A stretch of DNA of 64,000 nucleotides from Fagopyrum homotropicum (Eukaryota; Streptophyta; Magnoliopsida; Caryophyllales; Polygonaceae): positions 88,904,560-88,968,559 of the forward strand of contig BSWB01000002.1 in assembly GCA_033239125.1 (NCBI GenBank). Direction: 5' to 3'. Position 1 is the stretch's first letter, and each line of letters begins with the position of its first letter. Below, in pieces: positions 56,007 through 64,000 of the stretch. The translations under genes and the position numbers were made by a program. The notes under the pieces were generated by a model. It was not told where the DNA came from. It searched no databases and saw nothing but the letters and a program-made list of their open reading frames with translations.

Positions 56007-57196
56007 ATGTCCAGGTCCCTAAGTCCCAGCAAGTCGAGTAGCGAGACCGTCACGCCTAAGATGATCAGTCTATTGAAACAATTGTCCGATTCAATAGCTA
56101 AACTATCCAAGCGAGTGGAGACTATAGAAGCACGAACACCACCAGCCGGAACACCACCTTTGAGAACCAACTATGAGTTTGGCGGTCCTTCACGCGTTAC
56201 TAGAGAGCCGGATCCTCCGGATCAAGGTAATGTACAGTCCAACGTCCTTCCTAATGCTTCTAACATGCCACCATTTATTGATGACTTTCAGCGACGGAAT
56301 GAAGCTGAGGACCACACGTGGGAGGGTTACAATCGGCCATTCCAGCAGCCAAAGCAAGGACGAGATAACCTTCGGCCCTATCAAGAGCAAGACGGACTCG
56401 GAAAGGTCAAAATCAAAATTCCCGTCTTTGAAGGAAAGTGTGATCCCGACGTCTACACGGAGTGGGAAACTAAAGTTGAACAGATTTAGTTGTGTCACAA
56501 CTTCAGCGAGCCTAAGAAGGTTCAACTAGCCGCTCTCGAGTTCCAAGGCTATGCTTTGGTATGGTGGGATCACGTAGTCAAAGAAAGAGTTCGAACCTTG
56601 GATCCTCAAATCAGCACATGGGAGCATATGAAGGCACTAATGAGGGCTAGGTTCGTTCCACCTCACTATACCCGAAAGCTTCGACAACGGCTGGAAAATT
56701 TGAGACAAGGCTCACTTAGCGCTGAGGAAGCCTATACGAATATGCAAGTTGCTATGGTGAAGGCCAACGTTCTAGAGGATGAAGAAAACACTATGGCAAG
56801 GTACCTTCATATTCTGAATTCTAATTTGGCTAATGAGGTTGATATGTACCCATACAGCACCATGGAGCAACTACTACACTTGGCCATCAAGTGGAAAGGA
56901 AGACTAAGGTGCGAAACCGGGAATACAAGCCACCTCCCAGGACGCCCAATGCTTGGAAAGCACAAAACAGCCGGCTGTCTAACCACAACCGGGAGCAAGG
57001 CGGCCGGAAGGAGGAGAGGAGATCGGCACCTATGGGCCAAGAAGGGCAAAGAAAGTCGTCTACAACAGCCACTACACCACGATCCTTGAATGAGCCTTCA
57101 AGTGATCATCGAGGGAGTACTCCTATCTCTAACTCTAGAACTAGGGACATTGTGTGTTTTAAATGCCAAGGTAGAGGTCACATGAGTAGAGAATGT
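56007..57196 (+). pseudogene. C1 gag, two lesions
   Basis: It starts MSRSLSPSKSSSETVTP. A coiled-coil-like region (LLKQLSDSIAKLSKRVE) precedes a Pro/Arg-rich stretch, the capsid-type region (VYTEWETKVEQI, VWWDHVVKERVRTLDP, RARFVPPHYTRK, RQRLENLRQGSLSAEE) and the knuckle CFKCQGRGHMSREC. A TGG-to-TAG stop lies at about 56487. A one-base loss near 56890 (ATCAAGTGG for ATCAAAGTGG) shifts the frame before the knuckle. Otherwise gag and pol form one frame, as usual for this lineage. Confidence 0.88.
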
Positions 57197-60100
57197 CCTA
57201 ATAGACTCACTTTGATCATAAATCATCTAGGAGAGTATGAGAGTGAGGATGATGTGGAATTAGATGATGAAAATGCCTTAAATGATGACAATGAACAAAA
57301 TGAGAATGATGATTGCATTGAGTATGAACAAGGTGAATCTTTGATAGCTAGGAGAACTTTGCATGTCCAACTAGCTCCTTGTGAGGATAATCAACGTGAA
57401 AATCTGTTTCATACTAGGTGTAGCATTAAAGGAAAAGTGTGTAATGTGATAATTGATGGAGGAAGTTGTTGCAACATAGTTAGCACTGAAATGGTAAACA
57501 AATTACAACTTCTTACATTTTATCACCCTAGGCCATATAAACTACATTGGATGAATGAATGTGGAGAACTTAAAGTCAATAAGCAAACTAAGGTTAATAT
57601 AACATTAGGATCATATGAGGATGTTATTACATGTGATGTTGTGCCTATGAATGCTTGTCACTTGTTGCTTGGTCATCCATGGCAATATGATAGGAAAGTT
57701 TTCCATGATGGGTTTTCTAACAAATATAGTTTTGAGTATAAGGGTAAAACTTTAACACTTAAACCTATGACACCTTTACAAATAGCCGAGTACTATGAGA
57801 ACAAGAGAGTAGAGCAAGGAACCCCTCCAAAGCCTAAGATCACACGGCCTAAGAGTAAAGAGAACAAAACCCATCAAACATTGTTCGTACAACCAACAAG
57901 TAGCTATCTTGAGTCTAGGAATGAATTTGTCACTAACTATGCTTCTATTGATGTGCTAATGATGAGTTTGTGTAAGTCTCTAGTGAATGTGCCTCATGAC
58001 TCTACGAACCCACTTCCTAGATCTATTCAGGGGCTGTTAGATGAATTTAGAGACGTTTTTCCTGATGAGATTCCAGCCGGCTTACCGCCCATTAGGGGCA
58101 TTGAACACCAAATAGATTTAATACCCGGAGCCACTCTTCCCAATAGGCCCGCCTATAGGATGAACCCTACGGAAGCCCAGGAAATTCAGAACCAAGTTCA
58201 AGCCTTGCTAGATAAGGGGTATGTGCGGGAAAGCCTTAGTCCTTGTGTCGTTCCCGTTCTGCTAGTACCCAAGAAGGATAATACTTGGAGAATGTGTATT
58301 GATTGTAGAGCAATCAATAACATTACTATCAAGTATAGACACCGGATTCCCCGTTTAGATGATATGCTTGATGAGTTACATGGAGCTAAAATTTTCACTA
58401 AGATTGACCTTAGGAGTGGCTACCATCAAATTAGAATGAGGGAAGGGGATGAGTAGAAAACAGCTTTTAAAACAAAATTTGGTCTCTATGAGTGGCTATT
58501 AATGCCTTTTGGCTTAACTAACACTCCTAGTACTTTCATGAGATTAATGAATCATATTTTGAGACCTTATATTGGTTTATTTGTTGTAGTCTACTTTGAT
58601 GACATTCTTATCTATAGTAAGACTTTAAAAGAGCATGAAAATCATTTGAGAGATGTGCTTGCTACATTGCATATAGAACACTTGTATGCTAATATTCAAA
58701 AATGTGATTTCTATACTAACCGAGTGATCTTTCTTGGTTTTGTAGTAAGTGCCAATGGCTTGCAAGTGGATGAGGACAAGGTGAAAGCAATCAATGATTG
58801 GCCCACTCCTAGGACTGTTGGTGACGTGAGGAGCTTCCATGGCTTAGCTACCTTCTATAGAAGGTTTGTGAGAGATTTCAGCACTATTGCAGCCCCACTC
58901 ACGGCTTTGACCAAAAAGAAGGTTCCTTTTGAGTGGAATGAACCGCAGCAAAGAGCTTTTGAAGAGCTCAAAAGATGCCTCACCCACGCACCACTACTAG
59001 CTCTACCGGACTTCACTAAACCCTTTGAGGTTGAATGCGACGCATCCGGCATTGGTATTGGCGGCATCCTTATGCAAGAAGGTAAGCCTCTAGATTTCTT
59101 TAGTAAAAAATTGAAAGGTGCATGCTTAAACTATTCTACATATGACAAAGAATTGTATGCCTTGTTTAGAGTACTCAAAACATGGCAACATTACTTTTGG
59201 CCTCAAGAGTTTGTTTTGAAAACCGATCATGATTCACTTAGACACTTTAGGAGCCAAGATAAGCTAGATAGACGGCATGGTAGGTGGATGGAGTTCATAG
59301 AAACCTTTCCTTACATTATCAAGTATAAGAAAGGAAAGGATAATGTCGTAGCAGATGCATTGTCTAGGAGATACACCTTAATCACTACTTTGGATTCTAG
59401 GATGTTAGGTTTTACTTACATTAAAGAATTATATGTGGATGATGGTGAATTTGGGAAGATATTTCATAGATGCACTACTCAAGGCCCTTATGATAAGTAC
59501 TTTGTGTTTGAAGGTTTCTTGTTTAAAGTGGATAAGATTTGCATACCTAGATGTTCCCTTAGGATCTTATTGGTGGAAGAAGCCCATAAAGGAGGTTTAA
59601 TGGGGCATTTTGGGAGGGACAAAACTTATCACATGTTAAAAACTCACTTTTATTGGCCTCATATGTTAAGGGATATAGAACACATGCTTAAGAGGTGCAT
59701 TGAATGTCTTAAGGCCAAAGCTAGGGTACAACCCCACGGGCTGTATACGCCCTTACCGACGCCTAATGGCCCTTGGGAGGACATAAGTATGGATTTCATT
59801 GTTGGACTACCTAGGACTAAGAAAGGAAGAGATTCCATTTTTGTGGTAGTAGATAGATTCTCTAAAATGGCACATTTTATTCCATGTCATAAAACTGAAG
59901 ATGCATATAATGTTGCTAATCTTTTCTTTAAGGAAATAGTTAGATTGCATGGAATACCTAAAACTATTGTTAGTGATAGGGATGTCAAGTTTTTGAGTTT
60001 CTTTTGGAAGACACTTTGGGGAAAAATGGGCACTAGATTACTATTCTCGACCTCTAGTCATCCCCAAACAGATGGGCAAACGGAAGTCACCAATAGGACC

Positions 60101-60865
60101 CTAACGACCCTCCTAAGAACCATGTTGAAAGATAACTTAAAAGAATGGGAAGACATGTTACCACATATTGAGTTTGCTTATAATCGCACCATGCATTCTT
60201 CCACTTCGTTATCACCTTTCAAATGTGTTTATGGATTTAACCCGTTAACTCCTTTGGACTTATTACCGATTCCTCGAAAGGATTGAGTACCTTTTGATGC
60301 TTTGGAACAGGTGGACTACATTAAGGAACTTCATGCTAAGACAAAGGCTGCACTTGACAAGAAAGGCATTGAAACTGCAGCTCGGAATAACAAGGGACGT
60401 CGGAAGATGGTTTTCCAGCCCAGCGACTTAGTTTGGCTACATCTAAGGAAAGAGTGGTTTCCGACAAAATGCCATTCCAAGCTAGCAGCACGAGGTGATG
60501 GACCATTCAAAGTCTTACACCGGATTAATGACAATTCATATGTGTTGGACTTACCGGAAGAGTATGGAGTTAGCACCACTTTTAATGTAGGAGATTTAAG
60601 CCCATATGAAGGAGATTCGGAACAAGATGAAAATTCGGGGTCGAATTCTTTCCAAGAAGGAGTGGATGATGTAGGACCATCACATGGAAGCTATCAAGGT
60701 CCCATTACTAGAGCAAGAGCTAAGGAGATCCAAGAGGTTATGTCAAGGGAAGTGCTATTGCTAGACACAATGCGTGAACCATTTAATTTCCATACATCAT
60801 GTGTTAATCTTTTGGTGAATGTAGGAGCAAGCGAACCAAGCAAGGAGACCATGCCGACGTACTGA
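57197..60865 (+). pseudogene. C1 pol, nearly intact, ending in the 3' LTR
   Basis: Domains in order: acidic linker; protease with IIDGGSCCNIVST near 57450; RT with LLVPKKDNTWRMCIDC, FGLTNTPSTF and YFDD at 58592-58603; RNase H with VECDASGIGIGGILM and NVVADALSRR; integrase zinc region (HFYWPHM, then CIECL); catalytic core (SMDFIVGLPRTKKGRDS, VSDRD, QTDGQTEVTNR); C-terminus with GDGPFKVLHRINDN and FNVGDLSPY. Only two stops interrupt it: TGG to TAG at about 58455 and CGA to TGA at about 60284. The final 199 bp lie in the LTR (GPITRARAKEIQEV) and end at TGA (60863). The same frame is open beyond it through the repeats. Confidence 0.9.
60651..60666 (+). promoter_or_regulatory. polypurine tract of C1
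   Basis: AAGAAGGAGTGGA directly before the 3' LTR start, inside the pol frame. Confidence 0.75.
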
Positions 60866-60914
60866 CTTCCCATGCAGCTCAAGGAGACCATGCAGGCTGT
60901 TGCTCACGTACAAT

Positions 60915-61208
60915 GCAGCCCAGGAGAGGAGGTTGTTGCTCACGCCAATGCAGCCCAAGGGGAGGCTGTTACTCACGCCAATGCAGCCCAAGAGGAGGCT
61001 GTTGCCCACGTCCAATGCAGCCCAGGAGAGGAGATGTTGATCACGTCCAAAGCAGCACACGAGGATAGCCTGCTGCTCACGTCCAAGGCAGCCCATGAGG
61101 GGAGGCAAGCAAACACGTCCAAGGCAGTCCAAGAGGGTAGGTTGCTGCTCACATCTAAAACAGCCCAAGAAGGCAGCCAGCTGATCACGTTTAAAGAGGT
61201 CCAAGAGA
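60915..61208 (+). repeat. 33-36-bp tandem repeats in the C LTR, open in the pol frame
   Basis: About eight imperfect units, each starting near GCAGCCCAAGAGG. In the pol frame they encode 11-12-residue units such as TSKAAHEDSLLL and TSKAVQEGRLLL, preceded by HANAAQEEAVA types. The region is open in this frame from the pol stop to about 61366. It is also present in the 5' LTR, in the solo C LTR (about 35195-35457) and in C2, with different unit numbers. Confidence 0.8.
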
Positions 61209-61487
61209 GTAACAATTCAGCCCATTCGGATCATCATTTGGGCTCTTTAAACACATCCAAATCACTCATGGATCTGTTGAACAATGCAGCCCATTCGGAT
61301 AGCCCATTTGGCTCCTTAAAAACGTTAAAAACGTCCAGCTTACACTCCAAGGATAAGTTTGAATAATTCAGCCTATTTCCATGCTGATTAGTGGTTTGTT
61401 AGGTTGTTAGCTACATTAGAGGAAGCTCTCTTATTACCACCTTCCCACTAATGTTTTCAGCTTTCTTTTCTTTATTTTGTCTAGATA

Positions 61488-61513
61488 AAAAGAGTCTATA
61501 AATAGTCTCTTTT
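61488..61513 (+). promoter_or_regulatory. TATA box at the centre of a palindrome, C1 3' LTR
   Basis: Identical palindrome to that of the 5' LTR. Confidence 0.65.
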
Positions 61514-61930
61514 AGCTGCAGAATTATTTATGTTATTTCCAATTGCTTAGAATTACATTTGTAATCATTTCACAAAATCAATCAAAGAACAAGAGAGTTT
61601 TTGGTTGGCATTGCTGTTGTTGCTTGGCTGAGCTTGTTTGTGTCAAACGCCTTCGGATTGGTGCTTCGAGCCTTCACGAGTCCCTCTTTGTGCTAGTCCA
61701 GCCGAAGCTAGTGTAAAGTTGTATTGGAGACGGGTCTAGGGCATTCACGATTGGGGTTTTGGCTCTTCAGCCTTGGTTCCTTCGTTGACATCTCTTTGGT
61801 TCTTCTCTTCACCATTCCTGTGCCATTCATCACCTACGTCCATTCCGCATTCTGAAATTGCTTCATTCAGCCTGTTTCGAGATCATTGTGCCTAGATCGA
61901 ATCAATCACGGACAATTCCGTATCAATAAG

Positions 61931-62059
61931 CATGCGCTATTTGTGTGGGAGGAGGCGCAAGAACGTGCCTTTAGCAAGCTGAAATTGGTCTTAACCGAGG
62001 CGCCCTTGCTAGCTCTTCCCGACTTCACTAGGCCCTTTGAAGTGGAGTGTGACGCCTCG
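61931..62059 (+). pseudogene. family B RT/RNase H fragment between C1 and C2
   Basis: It continues the B target of C1: APFVW-like, ERAFSKLKLVLTEAPLLA, then VECDAS, ending where the C2 LTR begins. Only 129 bp separate the two C elements. Confidence 0.85.
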
Positions 62060-63196
62060 TGATACGGAATTGTCCGTGATTGAGTTGATCTAGGTACAAT
62101 GATCTTGAATCCGGCTGAATGAGGCGAATCCAGAATGCGGAATGAAACGTAGATGGTGAATGGCGCAGGAAGGTGTAGAGAAGAACCAAAGAGAGTCAAC
62201 GAAGGAACCAAGGCTGAAGAGCCAAAACCCCCACTCGTGAATGCCCTAGACCCGTCTCCAATACAACTTTACACTTGCTCCGGCTGGACTAGCACAAAGA
62301 GGGACTCGTGAAGGCTCGAAGCACCAATCCGAAGGCGGTTGACACAAACAAGCTCAGCCAAGCAAACAATAGCAATGCCAACCAAAAACTCTCTTGTTCT
62401 TTGATTGATTTTGTGAATGATTACAAATGTAATTCTAAGCAATGAAATTAACGTTCCTAATCAGCAGCTAAAGAGGCTATATATAGACTCTTTTATCTAG
62501 ACAAAAATTTAAAAAAGAAAACTAAAACATTAGTGGGAAGGTGGTAATAAGAGAGCTTCCTCTAATGTAGCTAACAACCTAACAAACAACTAATTCAGCA
62601 TGAGAATAGACTCACTTATTCAAACTAATCTTTGGAGTGTGCTGGACGTTTTTAAGAGCCAAAATGGACTATCCGAATGGGCTGAATTGTTCAACAGATC
62701 CATGAGTGATTTGGATAGTTTTTAAGAGCCCAAATGATGATCCGAATGATTTGACTTGTTACTCTCTTGGGCCTCTTTGAACGTGATCAGCTGGCTGCCC
62801 TCTTGGGTTGTTTTAGATGTAAGCAGCAGCCTACCCTCTTGGACTGCCTTGGACGTGTTTGCTTGCCTCCCCTCTTGGGCTGCCTTGGACATGAGCAGCA
62901 GGCTATTCTCGTGGGCTGCTTTGGACGTGATCAACATCTCCTCCCTTTGCTCTTGGGCTGCCTTGGACGTGAGCAGCAGACTATCCTCGTGGGTTGCTTT
63001 GGACGTGATCAACATCTCCTTCCTTTGCTTGCTTGCTCCTGCATTCATCAAAAGATTAACACATGATGTATGGCAATTAAATGGTTCACGCATTGTGCCA
63101 AGCAATAGCACTTCCCTTGACGTAGCTTCTTGGATCTCCTTAGCTCTTGCTCTAGTAATGGGACCTTGATAGCTTCCATGTGATGGTCCTACATCA
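62060..63196 (-). repeat. C2 3' LTR
   Basis: 1,137 bp; on the minus strand it starts TGATGTAGGACC and ends TTCCGTATCA. It is about 120 bp shorter than the C1 LTR, mainly through fewer and differently arranged repeats. Confidence 0.92.
62470..62493 (-). promoter_or_regulatory. TATA box at the centre of a palindrome, C2 LTR
   Basis: A 24-bp palindrome with one mismatched pair: AAAGAG and CTCTTT arms around CTATATATAG. Confidence 0.65.
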
Positions 63197-64000
63197 TCCA
63201 CTCCTTCTTGGAAAGAATTCGACCCCGAATTTTCATCTTGTTCCGAATCTCCTTCATAGGAGCTCAAATCTCCTACATTAAAAGTGGTACTAACTCCATA
63301 CTCTTCCGGTAAGTCCAACACATAAGCGTTGTCGTTAATCCGGTGTAAGACTTTGAATGGTCCATCACCCCGTGGTGCTAGCTTGGAATGGCGTTTTGTC
63401 GGAAACCGCTCTTTTCTTAGATGTAGCCAAACTAAGTCGCCGGGTTGGAAAACCATCTTCCGACGTCCTTTGTTATTCCGAGCTGCAGTTTCAACGCCCT
63501 TCTTATCAAGTGCAGCCTTGGTCTTAGCATGAAGTTCCTTAATGTAGTCCGCCTGTTCCAAAGCATCAAAAGCTACTCGATCCTTTCGAGGAATCGGTAA
63601 TAAGTCCAAAGGAGTTAAAGGGTTAAATCCATAAACACATTTGAAAGGTGATAACGAAGTGGAAGAATGCATGGTGCGATTATAAGAAACTCGATATGTG
63701 GTAACATGTTTTTCCATTCTTTTAAGTTATCTTTCAACATGGTTCTAAGGAGGGTCGTTAGGGTCCTATTGGTGACTTCCGTTTGCCCATCTGTTTGGGG
63801 ATGACTAGAGGTCGAGAATAGTAATCTAGTGCCCATTTTCCACCAAAGCGTTTTCCAAAAGAAACTCAAAAACTTGACATCCCTATCACTAACAATAGTT
63901 TTAGGTATTCCATGCAATCTTACTATTTCCTTAAAGAAAAGATTAGCAACATTATATGCATCATCAGTTTTATGACATGGAATAAAATGTGCCATTTTAG
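62722..64000 (-). pseudogene. C2 integrase with LTR-encoded repeat tail, one frameshift
   Basis: The visible part begins in the catalytic core (MAHFIPCHKTDDAYNVANLF, VSDRD, QTDGQTEVTNR). A one-base loss near 63685 shifts the frame. From there it is open through the C-terminus (GDGPFKVLHRINDN, FNVGDLSSY) and the tail motif GPITRARAKEIQE. It continues without a stop through the repeats (MLITSKATHEDSLLLTSKAA, ANTSKAVQEGRLLLTSK) to NHSDHHLGS. About 158 codons lie inside the LTR. Here the repeats are joined in frame to integrase, unlike C1 where a TGA separates them. The start of the element is outside the window. Confidence 0.85.

Larger units (their letters stand above)
54124..61925 (+). mobile_element. 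C1: complete family C element, target duplication ATAAG
   Basis: Two LTRs of 1,259 bp each, primer site, leader, gag-pol and polypurine tract. ATAAG lies at 54119-54123 and 61926-61930, and the interrupted B sequence is collinear across the insertion. By eye the LTRs differ at about 24 positions with no gaps, some 1.9%, mostly transitions. It is the youngest full-length copy in the window that can be dated, but it carries three stops and a frameshift. Confidence 0.93.
60667..61925 (+). repeat. C1 3' LTR
   Basis: Same ends and the same 1,259-bp length as the 5' LTR. It carries the last part of pol, the repeat region and the TATA palindrome. Confidence 0.95.
62060..64000 (-). mobile_element. 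C2: 3' part of a family C element, cut by window edge
   Basis: On the minus strand, integrase enters from the right edge, followed by the polypurine tract and a 3' LTR. The five bases beyond the LTR on the left are CCTCG; the matching copy would lie outside the window. C2 faces C1 tail to tail. Confidence 0.9.

Noticed and set aside
60440..60865. Chromodomain at the integrase C-terminus
   Set aside because: The region after FNVGDLSPY has no aromatic-cage pattern or chromodomain-like fold motif; only the LTR-encoded tail follows.
62756..63169. Plus-strand open frames rich in Leu, Ser and Trp over the C2 LTR
   Set aside because: Antisense of the repeat-encoded integrase tail; the minus strand has the homologous protein.

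Overview
This window is plant repetitive DNA, almost certainly from a eudicot and probably pericentromeric or centromeric heterochromatin. I found no host gene that I can defend. Nearly all of it is Ty3/gypsy LTR retrotransposon sequence, nested, rearranged and broken. Three related families (called A, B and C here) have an initiator tRNA-Met primer site, a single gag-pol frame without an env gene, an integrase with a GPF-type C-terminus and no chromodomain I can see, and 5-bp target duplications. Their polymerase resembles the CRM (centromeric) chromovirus lineage. A fourth family (D) is Athila-like: tRNA-Asp primer site, RT motif FMDD and Athila-type protease. Family names are local labels; species and exact lineage are inferences.

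Layout. 1-2020 is the 5' end of a minus-strand B element (B0) running off the left edge; its leader holds an exon-like insert. 2021-3010 is a mosaic of direct and inverted B LTR pieces. 3011-9251 is minus-strand B1, whose RT region carries two tandem duplications. 9252-37721 is a head-to-tail array of three A elements sharing LTRs, about 6.92 kb per unit. A1 and A2 share a deleted zinc knuckle, a CCCGAA-type array and stop codons. A3 is split by B2 (26082-33676), and the last A LTR is split by a solo C LTR with target duplication CAGAG. 37830-45788 is minus-strand D, interrupted by a solo B LTR with target duplication GGGAG. 45789-48448 holds older Athila-like and unidentified debris. 48449-54093 is B3, with its RT catalytic core deleted in frame. 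54124-61925 is C1, a complete C element with target duplication ATAAG and LTRs about 2% diverged. 62060-64000 is minus-strand C2, running off the right edge.

Mechanism. In A, B and C the pol frame runs past the polypurine tract into the 3' LTR, so the start of each LTR is also coding sequence for the integrase tail. In C this tail continues into 11-12-residue tandem repeats whose number differs between copies. In all three families the TATA box lies inside an inverted repeat whose arm sequence differs by family. These two shared designs are the most unusual signals here. No copy looks capable of making all its proteins, although C1 has only a few lesions. Most stop codons I checked are C-to-T or G-to-A changes, as expected for methylated, silenced DNA.
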